Below, in pieces: positions 1 to 6,900 of a DNA stretch of 13,877 bases. A program made the translations under genes and the position numbers. How positions within the stretch are numbered: the stretch's first letter is position 1; every line of letters begins with the position of its first letter. Source of the stretch: Collinsella sp944321445 (GTDB lineage Bacteria; Actinomycetota; Coriobacteriia; Coriobacteriales; Coriobacteriaceae). Where the stretch lies: the NCBI RefSeq assembly GCF_030371825.1, contig NZ_JAUDDM010000019.1, one strand, 5' to 3'. The notes under the pieces were generated by a model. That model did no database searches, was not told the DNA's origin, and saw nothing but the letters and a program-made list of their open reading frames with translations.

Positions 1-2732
1 TCGACTCGACATACGGGGTCGCCCCCGTATGTCCGTCGCCAAGTCCAGCTTCGTTAACGCGTCAATCACCAGCAGATTTTAAAGCCGGTTTGAAGTATTT
101 ACTTCTTTTCTGGCGAAAATGCTTAGCTGGACTTGGTGAACGTGGGCTTGATAATAAAACCGTTCGTTTTATTTCTCTTCCTGTTACTGAAGGAATTATT
201 AAAAGCGATACTTTTTACGTGGCGCTGGACTGTGAGTATGTTAGTCATGACTTAAAAAATTCCGCTAAGAATAGTAAAGTTCGTGATACTGACGATGTTC
301 TCAGTTTTCAACTTTATGCAATTAATGCAAAAGGAACCAAACGAAATGGAATTATTGTTCATAATACAACACATCAGCATTTTGTACAGTCAGAACTTGT
401 TAGTGCCATTCAACAGGTAATAGAGCCACTTCGCTTTGCCAATATTAAAGATTCATCATCACGACGCGCAATTGTCCACTTAGTTGGTTATTACAGTGGC
501 GTTGACATCTCTTGTTTTAACGGGTGGGAACGTTTCTGGAATAACACAAATACAATCGTACTCAAAAAGAATGCTCCGTTTACTCGCGGTTACGTTAATA
601 AAAAACTGAATGATGGCTCTTCTATTTCTATTGACCTTATCGACCTTATGAATGATGCACCGGTTGGTGGACTAAAGGTGGTAGGCGATATGGTTGGCAT
701 TCAGAAGATTGATACTGAAAAGTTTGATGAGGCTGATGGATTACCGATTGGTTACTATAAGTCTCATATGGATCTTTTTCGTGATAAACGCCCAAATGAT
801 TTTAATGAGTATGCTATGAACGACAGCATTATCACATTAGAATATGCTCTTTTCCTAAAAAAGACATTGGGACGAATCCCTAAAACTCTTGGCAGTTATG
901 CAGCATCAGAGGTATCAAAGCAACGTCAAGATTATCCTGATCAATTCTTGGCTGACCCTGCTTATCCTTTACGCGAATATGTTGAAAGTAAAGGTAGCGA
1001 AAGAGTTCGTCCTGGTCAAGCTGACTTGTATGAAGAAGCCTGCAAAGCAATGTTTGGTGGTCACAATGTTGCCTATGTTAGTGGATACGGTTATGGAAGA
1101 ATCATCGATAGCGATTTATCTGCCGCATATAATATTGGCGGCCACCTTCTTCCAATCATTGACTATTCTGACGATGAGTATCCCGTTATTCAGCCTTCCG
1201 AGTTGCCTGAGTTTATGAAACATGCTTCATTTAACTGCGAAGTTTCTAATTCTTTCCGTCTTAAAGATTGTGATTTTGCGCTTGTTGGAAAGCAAATGGA
1301 AGAGACCAGCGTGTTTTTAATCGGAATCGGACAATTTAAGATCGATTATCCTGATGATATCCAAATGGTTGTTACTCCTAGTCATTCGGCGACAGGTGCC
1401 CCCATCTATGTTAAGCATTATTCCGATTGGTGTACTCTACTAGATGCTTATACTGCTTGGAAGCATGGTGCTACTGTACATGTAATTCGGTTACGTGTTC
1501 CCAAGCAAAACCAAAATGGTCTAAATGTCTTCGGTGATTTTCAAAACAAGGAAATCAAGCTTCGTAATGCTTCTAAAGAAAAAATGAAACACAGTAAGCA
1601 GAAAAGTATGCAGTACGCTCAAGCTAATGGTGAGCAACTTTTACATAAGCTTACGGCTAATACAACCTTTGGAAAAACACTACAAGGAACTGGAAATCGT
1701 CGCTCTCGTGATTTTGACACGTATCTTATGTCTGAGACTCCCAAATCTCCCATCACTGACCCTTTGATTGGTGATAATTACACAAGTTTCACTAGGTATT
1801 TAGTATGTACTCTCTACGATGCATCTAATCACTGCGATACTCCTGCTTTGCAACTTAATATTACGACTGATGGGTTGACTCTCTGCATTGATGAAAATGC
1901 TGATGATAAGAAGTTTATCCAACAGATGACTGAGTACTTTAATACTCAAATGGAGCCCTTCTATTTCGATAGGCTACACTTGGCTGGTAAACAACGAGGC
2001 TTTGAACTAAAGGCAAATTTAATTGACGATTGGTTTAATTTGAGAACTCGTGTTAATGGAAGTCGTACCTTTTCTACAACTGGTGATGGAATCTTCGCTA
2101 CCGCATCAATGAGGGGGCAAAAGAGTTATGAACTTTTTAATGATGTTATGAACAACGTTCTCTTCATTAAAAATCCTTCATTTCGGATAAGTAATCTCTC
2201 TGAGATGAAGTATCGGCTAAGAAATCATTACGGTTCACAGGAACAATTTGAGCAGATTACCAACGTCTCTTTAAGCTATGATTTTGCTTACAAGCCAGTC
2301 AAGCTTATCCAAAGAGATAATTGTTGTTACTTCACAACCGAGCCTTATTCTAATCGTGAAGAACACGACACTGCCAAAGACATTGGTGGACAATTAGCAA
2401 AGATGGTACCTATGCGCAATAATCAAGAAAACTTTACTCTGTTTTTAAAAACAATGAATGAACAACCAACCATCAAGAGGTCCCTTACGACACTTAAAGA
2501 CCGTGATAAGTACCTTAAAGATTACAAGCAGTATTGTCATCGACATTACTTGTATGATGTTGCTCTGCATATCTTTCCTGATGATTTAGACGCCGAAATA
2601 GCTAATTACTGTAGCCATTGGAATGTATCTCCTAGCACAGTTAAGAAAGCCATTCGACGTGTTAAGTCGGGTAAAACCAAGGTTAATTTTGTTGCCGGCT
2701 GGTATTTTAAGGAGGAACTTAAAAATGAATAA
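1..2732 (+). CDS. polB: Primer-independent-type family B DNA polymerase (piPolB), exonuclease and polymerase domains; 5' part lies at the other window edge
   Basis: Family-B DNA polymerase with proofreading. Numbering residue 1 from the TTG at 90, the exonuclease motifs are DCE (D47, E49), GVD (D139) and YAMND (Y241, D245). Polymerase motif A is DLSAAY (D342), motif B is KLTANTTFG (K520 to G528), and motif C is TTDG (592-595) in place of DTDS: the second, metal-binding Asp is kept and the first is Thr. As I recall, this TTDG form marks primer-independent PolBs (pipolins), which have been reported on Lactobacillus plasmids; that family call is from memory. The frame is open to base 3. The TTG at 90 has no ribosome binding site and no ATG precedes residue 188, so this is not a credible start. 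The frame continues from 13205..13877 if the molecule is circular, giving 1134 residues. The stop overlaps the next gene's start (ATGAATAA). Coding capacity is certain, the PolB call very strong, the piPolB subtype strong. Confidence 0.9.
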   Translation, partial: DSTYGVAPVCPSPSPASLTRQSPADFKAGLKYLLLFWRKCLAGLGERGLDNKTVRFISLPVTEGIIKSDTFYVALDCEYVSHDLKNSAKNSKVRDTDDVLSFQLYAINAKGTKRNGIIVHNTTHQHFVQSELVSAIQQVIEPLRFANIKDSSSRRAIVHLVGYYSGVDISCFNGWERFWNNTNTIVLKKNAPFTRGYVNKKLNDGSSISIDLIDLMNDAPVGGLKVVGDMVGIQKIDTEKFDEADGLPIGYYKSHMDLFRDKRPNDFNEYAMNDSIITLEYALFLKKTLGRIPKTLGSYAASEVSKQRQDYPDQFLADPAYPLREYVESKGSERVRPGQADLYEEACKAMFGGHNVAYVSGYGYGRIIDSDLSAAYNIGGHLLPIIDYSDDEYPVIQPSELPEFMKHASFNCEVSNSFRLKDCDFALVGKQMEETSVFLIGIGQFKIDYPDDIQMVVTPSHSATGAPIYVKHYSDWCTLLDAYTAWKHGATVHVIRLRVPKQNQNGLNVFGDFQNKEIKLRNASKEKMKHSKQKSMQYAQANGEQLLHKLTANTTFGKTLQGTGNRRSRDFDTYLMSETPKSPITDPLIGDNYTSFTRYLVCTLYDASNHCDTPALQLNITTDGLTLCIDENADDKKFIQQMTEYFNTQMEPFYFDRLHLAGKQRGFELKANLIDDWFNLRTRVNGSRTFSTTGDGIFATASMRGQKSYELFNDVMNNVLFIKNPSFRISNLSEMKYRLRNHYGSQEQFEQITNVSLSYDFAYKPVKLIQRDNCCYFTTEPYSNREEHDTAKDIGGQLAKMVPMRNNQENFTLFLKTMNEQPTIKRSLTTLKDRDKYLKDYKQYCHRHYLYDVALHIFPDDLDAEIANYCSHWNVSPSTVKKAIRRVKSGKTKVNFVAGWYFKEELKNE
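8..33. repeat. Perfect 11-bp inverted repeat at the left edge, inside polB
   Basis: gacatacgggg (8-18), spacer tcgc, ccccgtatgtc (23-33). GC-rich in an AT-rich gene. Bases 29-43 (atgtccgtcgccaag) also match, in inverse with one base inserted, the last 13 bases of the window plus base 1, so a larger overlapping repeat spans the circular junction. Confidence 0.85.
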
Positions 2733-2988
2733 TTTTGATGTAAATAATAACAATGAATGCCAAGACGATTATGAGCATTATATGGATGAACTAGCTAAAG
2801 AAGAAATGTTGGAAGAAAGCAAAGAACAATCTGCTATCTTCAGTAAGTACTACGATATGCTTACTTTTGAGGAAAAATTTGATTTGGCTGAATCTGAATT
2901 TCTTGATGATGGCTATGACCCCTACTGGTATTTAAGACCGAAGTCCATTGTAGAAGGCCGCCGAAAGAAGGAAAAAGGCAATGAATAA
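2725..2988 (+). CDS. Small acidic protein coupled to polB, function unknown
   Basis: An 87-residue protein starting at the ATG inside the last codons of polB (shared ATGAATAA, 2725..2732), with an excellent ribosome binding site (AAGGAGG, 2709..2715). A longer open frame reaches back to 2623, but the site fixes the start at 2725. It is very acidic and Asn-rich at the N terminus, with many Asp/Glu through the middle and a basic tail (GRRKKEKG). No signal peptide, membrane segment or recognisable motif is seen. Stop-start overlap implies translational coupling to the polymerase, so a role with polB (partner or dosage factor) is a reasonable inference and nothing more. I do not recognise the family. 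Confidence 0.8.
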   Translation: MNNFDVNNNNECQDDYEHYMDELAKEEMLEESKEQSAIFSKYYDMLTFEEKFDLAESEFLDDGYDPYWYLRPKSIVEGRRKKEKGNE

Positions 2989-3172
2989 TAGCGCGTTTAA
3001 TAAGCAGTTTCAAAGGTTATCAAGTCTATTCGATGGTGCTGATGATCTGATTCATGAGTACAACTTGCTATTAGTCTATTTGCAGAAGAATCCTCCTAAA
3101 AATCCTGAAAGTAGCATTGCCTGGCAAGAGGTAAAAGATTTGAAGCCATTTACGATTCGCAGTATCTATTAG
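2981..3172 (+). CDS. 63-residue protein, third gene of the polB operon, function unknown
   Basis: Starts with the same ATGAATAA stop-start overlap that joins the two genes before it (2981..2988), behind a purine-rich site (GAAGGAAAAAGG). It is predicted mostly helical and soluble, with a middle segment rich in Leu/Tyr and a Pro-rich turn (NPPKNP). No known motif is seen. It is the last gene before the operon terminator at 3179. The uniform coupling of three genes suggests fixed stoichiometry with the polymerase. Short, but the start overlap, binding site and terminator support a real gene. Confidence 0.7.
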   Translation: MNNSAFNKQFQRLSSLFDGADDLIHEYNLLLVYLQKNPPKNPESSIAWQEVKDLKPFTIRSIY

Positions 3173-3178
3173 CTAATA

Positions 3179-3205
3179 ATGCTCGCTATAAAGCGGGCAT
3201 TTTTT
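3179..3205 (+). terminator. Intrinsic terminator of the polB operon
   Basis: Stem atgctcgct (3179-3187) / agcgggcat (3192-3200), loop ataa, followed by a T run. The one non-Watson-Crick pair is T-G, which pairs as U-G in plus-strand RNA, so the direction fits the polB operon. It begins seven bases after the last stop codon. Confidence 0.85.
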
Positions 3206-3218
3206 ATTACCGAATGGA

Positions 3219-3244
3219 AGGTTCCAAACTTTAGTTTTGAACCT
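3219..3244. repeat. Hairpin in non-coding DNA left of the IS element
   Basis: Arms aggttccaaa (3219-3228) and ttttgaacct (3235-3244) pair at 9 of 10 positions around a 6-base loop. It lies just after the polB terminator and left of the IS, and probably belongs to the same hairpin-rich region as 4134..4360. The rest of 3245..3299 shows no gene. Confidence 0.5.
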
Positions 3245-3299
3245 GGAGATGAGGTCTAGCAACGACCAACGGGAGGCGGTAGTTAATCATCTTGTATTA

Positions 3300-3307
3300 C
3301 TTCTATT
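3300..3307. repeat. Left copy of 8-bp target-site duplication (cttctatt)
   Basis: Identical to 4126..4133 and directly abutting the left inverted repeat of the IS. Eight base pairs is the standard duplication for IS6-family elements. Confidence 0.9.
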
Positions 3308-4125
3308 GGTTCTGGTGCAAATTTTCCTCGCTGACTTGATTTTAGTATACTGGGTGCCAAGAAACGAGGGATTGCGCGCATGAATCACTTTAAGGGACGC
3401 CACTTTCAAAAGGACATCATCTTAGTAGCCGTTGGCTACTATTTCAGATTCAGTCTCAGCTATCGTGACATCGTTGAATTGCTTCGGGATCGTGGTATCA
3501 CTGTTCATCACACCACGGTCATGCGTTGGGTTCATCACTATGGCCCCATCTTTAAGGCTCTATGGCGTCGGCATCAAACAGCTCACGCTAAAAGTTGGCG
3601 AATCGATGAGACCTATATTCGAGTTAAAGGCCGTTGGGCCTATTTGTATCGCGCTATTGACAGTAACGGTTTGACCATGGATTTTGAGCTACGAAAACAC
3701 CGCGATTATACCGCATCCTATCACTTTTTGAAGCGTCTCTTGACGACCAATGGTCGGCCTGATCGATTAGTCACTGATCAATATCGGGCAACACTGAAAG
3801 CAGTGAAGCACCTGATAAAGCAAGACTATTTGAGCAAATCAGCCCACCAATGTTCCAAATATCGAAATAATTTGATTGAACAGGACCACCGATTCATTAA
3901 ACGTCATCGTGTCCGCTCAGCAAGCTTTCAAAGCATTCGAACCGCTAGTGCAACGTTGAGCGGTGTGGAAATTGTTCACGCAATACGCAAAAGAACCCGA
4001 CGAGAGTTAAGTCTCATCGGGTTCTCAGTCGTGGACGAATTAGAAGCATTGTTAGCTGCATAACCTTCAACATAGGATCAATAGCTGGTTAGATGGTCAT
4101 CTCTCAGACTGTTTGCACCAGATCC
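3308..4125 (+). mobile_element. IS6-family insertion sequence, intact, 818 bp
   Basis: Terminal inverted repeats are ggttctggtgcaaa (3308-3321) and its near-perfect complement tttgcaccagatcc (4112-4125), 13 of 14 matching, closely resembling the usual IS6-family end. It encodes one full-length transposase (3380..4063) and is flanked by perfect 8-bp direct repeats. Length and layout fit the family (about 0.8 kb, single ORF). Matching target duplications on both sides mean it arrived here without later deletion or recombination across its ends. Which named IS it is cannot be decided by eye. Confidence 0.95.
3380..4063 (+). CDS. IS6-family DDE transposase
   Basis: Transposase of the element at 3308..4125, 227 residues, the usual family length (about 226-240). 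An N-terminal helix-turn-helix lies around residues 25-50 (SYRDIVELLRDRG, then TTVMRW). The catalytic triad is D76 (RIDETYIRVKG), D133 (VTDQY) and E167 (NNLIEQDHR). The 33 residues between D133 and E167 are the DD(34)E-type spacing of IS6. The frame has no interruptions, so it should be active. IS6 transposases work by replicative transposition, forming cointegrates between the donor and target replicons, which on a plasmid promotes fusion with other replicons. The gene ends about 50 bases before the right inverted repeat. Confidence 0.95.
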   Translation: MNHFKGRHFQKDIILVAVGYYFRFSLSYRDIVELLRDRGITVHHTTVMRWVHHYGPIFKALWRRHQTAHAKSWRIDETYIRVKGRWAYLYRAIDSNGLTMDFELRKHRDYTASYHFLKRLLTTNGRPDRLVTDQYRATLKAVKHLIKQDYLSKSAHQCSKYRNNLIEQDHRFIKRHRVRSASFQSIRTASATLSGVEIVHAIRKRTRRELSLIGFSVVDELEALLAA

Positions 4126-4133
4126 CTTCTATT
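4126..4133. repeat. Right copy of 8-bp target-site duplication (cttctatt)
   Basis: Same eight bases as 3300..3307, immediately outside the right inverted repeat of the IS6-family element. Confidence 0.9.
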
Positions 4134-4360
4134 TAGAAGTAATTGGGTTGCTAACTTGACCAAACAAGTTAGTGGCTGTTTGCTTCGTTTTCGCCAGAGA
4201 AAAATGAAGTCGGTTGTCCAGATTGCCGAAACAAGTCTGGTAGATTTTGGTACTTTGGTCTACCTCCAAAGTACAGGCAAAATGAATCTCAAATACTTTG
4301 ATTTGAATGAAATTTTGCCTACTTCGCTGGGGTGAAGGGGAGCCATAAAAGGCGCCCCTC
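4134..4360. other. Hairpin-rich non-coding region (candidate structured RNA or single-stranded DNA structure)
   Basis: Five inverted repeats in about 210 bases. (1) ctaacttg/caagttag, 4151-4172, loop accaaa, perfect. (2) ccagattg/caagtctgg, 4218-4240, loop ccgaaa, one bulged base. (3) gtactttgg/ccaaagtac, 4250-4274, perfect 9 bp. (4) ggcaaaat/attttgcc, 4276-4319, perfect, with inner tcaaat/atttga. (5) aggggagcc/ggcgcccct, 4336-4359, one mismatch. Open frames on both strands here lack good ribosome binding sites and are crossed by the hairpins, so I call no gene. Its position just before the candidate oriT and mobC would suit a structured RNA, a conversion origin for single strands, or part of the transfer region. 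Confidence 0.55.
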
Positions 4361-4372
4361 CAAGTTGTAATC

Positions 4373-4389
4373 CGTATGTACGACATACG
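4373..4389. repeat. Inverted repeat, part of candidate oriT region
   Basis: cgtatgt (4373-4379), spacer acg, acatacg (4383-4389): a perfect 7-bp inverted repeat next to atttaac, about 190 bases before mobC. Inverted repeats upstream of mobC are where a relaxosome would bind. The nick site itself is not recognisable to me. The 9-mer cgacatacg also occurs at 7-15. Confidence 0.4.
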
Positions 4390-4400
4390 AATTTAACTAC

Positions 4401-4428
4401 TTGCAGATTCAAAATAATGTGGTATCAT
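4401..4428 (+). promoter_or_regulatory. Candidate promoter for the mob operon
   Basis: TTGCAG (4401-4406) and TATCAT (4423-4428) with a 16-base spacer. The -10 box overlaps the first inverted repeat at 4424..4464, so a protein bound there would block transcription. Confidence 0.5.
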
Positions 4429-4464
4429 ATCGGTATAGACCTCATTGGTCTAGTTCGATATGAT
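4424..4464. promoter_or_regulatory. Compound palindrome, candidate MobC operator or oriT element (copy A)
   Basis: Outer arms atcatatcg (4424-4432) / cgatatgat (4456-4464) and inner arms tagacc (4436-4441) / ggtcta (4447-4452), all perfect, separated by 3-base unpaired steps. The inner tagacc/ggtcta unit recurs at 4505..4519. Overlap with the mob promoter suggests autoregulation by the ribbon-helix-helix protein MobC. Confidence 0.55.
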
Positions 4465-4485
4465 GCTTTGAATCCGCCGAATATA

Positions 4486-4532
4486 GCGATTTGGTCAACC
4501 ACTTTAGACCATTGGTCTAGGTTGAAAATCGC
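4486..4532. promoter_or_regulatory. Compound palindrome, candidate MobC operator or oriT element (copy B)
   Basis: Outer arms gcgattt/aaatcgc (4486-4492, 4526-4532), middle caacc/ggttg (4496-4500, 4520-4524), inner tagacc/ggtcta (4505-4510, 4514-4519). It shares its core with the copy at 4424..4464 but has different outer arms, so the core is the likely conserved binding sequence. Confidence 0.5.
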
Positions 4533-4556
4533 ATAAAATTTGGCCACAAATTTTAT
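4533..4556. repeat. Perfect inverted repeat just before the mobC ribosome binding site
   Basis: ataaaattt (4533-4541), spacer ggccac, aaattttat (4548-4556). It ends four bases before the aggagg of mobC, so it may affect mobC translation or be one more relaxosome element. Confidence 0.45.
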
Positions 4557-4576
4557 CATGAGGAGGTAATTGCTCT

Positions 4577-5011
4577 ATGCCTAAAGTAAAACGAAACTTG
4601 GTTCAAGTTCGATTAACCGATGATCAACTAAAACAGTTTGATAGCGTGAAGCAAATTTTGCATGCTGAAAATAATTCCGATGCGATTCGACAACTAATTA
4701 GTGACAAAAAGCTAACTGATGGCACCACGCAAGAAGCTCTTACTCAAGCTGCAAATCAATATACTGATTTATCAGCAAAGTTAGATTCACTGATGTGGAA
4801 CTCCAGTAATATTACCAATAATGTTAATCAAGTTGCTCATGTTCTCAATGCTGCTGCTCAGGCTGACCCTGAAGATGTTGATACATGGAATTGGGTAATG
4901 CAACAGTTGCAGGCAATCGCTACAAACAACAACCAATTGAGACAATTAGTTGACGAAGTAAAACATTGTTTGAGCGAAGGACGTGTTATCCATGGCAGTC
5001 CTAATGTCTAA
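4577..5011 (+). CDS. mobC: MobC-like relaxosome accessory protein
   Basis: A 144-residue DNA-binding accessory protein expected to bind oriT and help the relaxase open and nick it. The N terminus (residues 1-45, VQVRLTDDQLKQFD then NNSDAIRQLI) has the pattern of a ribbon-helix-helix fold. Around residues 76-92, SSNITNNVNQVAHVLNAAA matches the N-x-NQ-A-x-x-N motif typical of MobC. The rest is helical. Start ATG 4577 has AGGAGG (4561-4566) ten bases upstream. It is the first gene of the mob operon, its 3' end overlaps the relaxase start by 20 bases, and two palindromes sharing a core lie upstream. Confidence 0.88.
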   Translation: MPKVKRNLVQVRLTDDQLKQFDSVKQILHAENNSDAIRQLISDKKLTDGTTQEALTQAANQYTDLSAKLDSLMWNSSNITNNVNQVAHVLNAAAQADPEDVDTWNWVMQQLQAIATNNNQLRQLVDEVKHCLSEGRVIHGSPNV

Positions 5012-6269
5012 CGCGTGTCGTTCTAGTTATAACCGTCTGACTTACATCTTTAATCAGTCACCACATAATAATGGCAAAACGAATCATCGAGTTCTGGCCT
5101 GTTCAGGAACCAATATCAAAATGATACATAATCCAGATGGGACACTTACGGTTAGTCAAAGTGGTGTTTATCTTGAAAAGCAATTCCATCAATCGCTGAA
5201 ACGTGCCTTTAACCCAAAACGTAAGACTCAATGTCAATCAATCATCATCTCTTTTTCTAATGATGAATTCGATACATCTAATTTAGATGAGCAAGCCTCT
5301 CAGGCGCTCCAACTTGTACAAGGATACGCTAAAAAGTATTTCGGTGACGCTCAGAGCGTTTCAGCTGTCCAGTGTGATGGAAATGGTGGTCGTTTGCACG
5401 TTCATTTACTAATTGGCGCCGTGAAAACTAGCGGAAAGACGATTGCAACCAGTCGCTTCAGCGTTTTCAAGATGAGAAGAAATCTCAATGATTACTTGAA
5501 TAGTAATTTTGAGCAGGTTACCGGTCGCCAATGGAAAAATCCATTCGACAAAACTATAGAACGTAAGGATTTAAACAATTTACCCAATCGCTCAAAATGG
5601 CAAGAGCAATTGAAGAAAACCATTGATATGGTAAAAACGGAAGTTGATAACGTCAAAGACTTCTTAGCTAAACTATCCCAATTTGGTGTAACCGTCACTG
5701 AACGTCAACACGGTAAAAGTTGGACTTATCACGGTTCTATTAAAACCGCAAAAGGCCTTAAAAAAATAAGTGCCCGTGATTTCTATCAACGAATTGATAA
5801 AAAATCCGGGCAAGTACTAACTACAAGGGGGCTTGGACAAAGCTACACCAAAGAAAATCTAACGCTTTATTGGAAAAAACAATTAGCTATGCAAAAAGAG
5901 GCACAACACGTTCTAATACCTCACCATCAAAGAAAGGAAGCTGATAATAATGTCGGAAAACAAGAAGAACGAGAACAATTGGCCAAAATCAAAACACGAG
6001 CAGCCGAAGCAAGAGCCCAAATTAACCACCAACGTGAACTCAACCAGCTTAACCTTCAGCAGCTTGCAACCGCCAAAGCTGAAGAACAGCGTCAGCAACA
6101 ACAAGCTCAGCGAAAAGTTGGACAAGCTCATCGCCGACAGTCCAACGCAAAGCACGCTCAGTCAATTATCGACCAAGAAAGACTTAGAAGCCGTGCAGAA
6201 CAACTTCTCCGCGCAAAACAGCAAAATGCAAAGTCATCTCGAAGCAAAGATGCAGGACCAGACTTCTAA
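4992..6269 (+). CDS. mobA: Relaxase (MOBP-like mobilisation nuclease)
   Basis: Nicks one strand at oriT and stays attached to its 5' end through a tyrosine. From ATG 4992 it has 425 residues. The Tyr candidates are Y13 (SSYNRLTYIF) and Y18. The metal-binding motif is GGRLHVHLLIG (H136, H138), preceded by CDGN. Two usual MOBP features are altered: Gln stands where the first His of the three-His set is expected, and the Asn after HxH is absent. The C-terminal third is a long Gln/Arg-rich coiled coil ending in DAGPDF. A GTG at 4983 is in frame, but GAAGGA (4976-4981) is better spaced for ATG 4992. It overlaps mobC by 20 bases and a MobB-like gene by 320 bases in another frame. No coupling protein or secretion genes are present, so the plasmid needs a helper. 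Confidence 0.88.
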   Translation: MAVLMSNACRSSYNRLTYIFNQSPHNNGKTNHRVLACSGTNIKMIHNPDGTLTVSQSGVYLEKQFHQSLKRAFNPKRKTQCQSIIISFSNDEFDTSNLDEQASQALQLVQGYAKKYFGDAQSVSAVQCDGNGGRLHVHLLIGAVKTSGKTIATSRFSVFKMRRNLNDYLNSNFEQVTGRQWKNPFDKTIERKDLNNLPNRSKWQEQLKKTIDMVKTEVDNVKDFLAKLSQFGVTVTERQHGKSWTYHGSIKTAKGLKKISARDFYQRIDKKSGQVLTTRGLGQSYTKENLTLYWKKQLAMQKEAQHVLIPHHQRKEADNNVGKQEEREQLAKIKTRAAEARAQINHQRELNQLNLQQLATAKAEEQRQQQQAQRKVGQAHRRQSNAKHAQSIIDQERLRSRAEQLLRAKQQNAKSSRSKDAGPDF

Positions 6270-6900
6270 GCTCCTTAATAGTGCTACTGATACCCGTGAT
6301 ATCGTTTATAACGAAGGGCTAAAAGATAATCTTAGAGGTGCCAATCAGCGAATTGATGCACTTCAAAAAAGAATGGATAATTCGACGCGTAGTATGTCTG
6401 ATATCGCCAAGCAAAATGACGCAATGAACGCTGATTTTAAGCAAATTGGTGAGACCCTTAATCAGAGCACTCAAGCTATTAATACAAATTCGAGTTGGCT
6501 TAAGCGTGTAATTAATAACGGATTTTATGTAACTACTCAAAAAGTAACTGAATCAGTAGCTCGTGAATTTGAGGAAATTATTGGTAAACCTTTGGATTCC
6601 TTTCTCACCGACGCAATTCAACAAAAACTACAGGCTGAGTTGCAGACGGCACTTTCGCAAGCTAGTCAATCACGTGCAGACGTTCAAGTACTTGCTAACG
6701 AGGTAGAAGATGCAACTCGGCAAAACATTGAAATTATTAAATCATTAAGAAAATCAATCAATCTTTGGATTATTGAATTTTCTATCATTTTGGGAGCTAC
6801 ATTAGCCACTCCAGGATTGTGGAAAGTTTTAATGTTATTGGCTACTAGCTTTGGTGTAATAGTATTTAATGATTACTTAGATAAGGAGATACAAAAATGA
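5950..6900 (+). CDS. MobB-like mobilisation protein, membrane-anchored coiled coil
   Basis: A 316-residue protein whose first 320 bases lie inside the relaxase gene in a different frame. AAAGGAAG (about 5933-5940) sits ten bases before ATG 5950. The N terminus is polar and low-complexity. Residues about 55-265 are Gln/Asn/Ser-rich helices of coiled-coil character. Residues about 270-306 form two hydrophobic segments (NLWIIEFSIILGATLA, then VLMLLATSFGVIVF) separated by a short PGLW turn. Nested mobA/mobB overlaps with a membrane-anchored second protein are known from ColE1 and staphylococcal pC221-type plasmids; there MobB stabilises the relaxase at the membrane. The homology inference here rests on gene order, overlap and topology, not on sequence identity. 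The stop overlaps the next ATG. Confidence 0.75.
   Translation: MSENKKNENNWPKSKHEQPKQEPKLTTNVNSTSLTFSSLQPPKLKNSVSNNKLSEKLDKLIADSPTQSTLSQLSTKKDLEAVQNNFSAQNSKMQSHLEAKMQDQTSKLLNSATDTRDIVYNEGLKDNLRGANQRIDALQKRMDNSTRSMSDIAKQNDAMNADFKQIGETLNQSTQAINTNSSWLKRVINNGFYVTTQKVTESVAREFEEIIGKPLDSFLTDAIQQKLQAELQTALSQASQSRADVQVLANEVEDATRQNIEIIKSLRKSINLWIIEFSIILGATLATPGLWKVLMLLATSFGVIVFNDYLDKEIQK

Noticed and set aside
90..92. TTG as the start of the polymerase
   Set aside because: No ribosome binding site, frame open upstream to the window edge, and a well-supported start at 13205 in the same joined frame.
2623..2724. Longer N terminus for the 87-residue protein
   Set aside because: The extension lies inside polB with no ribosome binding site, while AAGGAGG directly precedes ATG 2725.
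4129..4386. 85-codon minus-strand frame beside the IS
   Set aside because: Crosses five hairpins, overlaps the target duplication and has no convincing family features.
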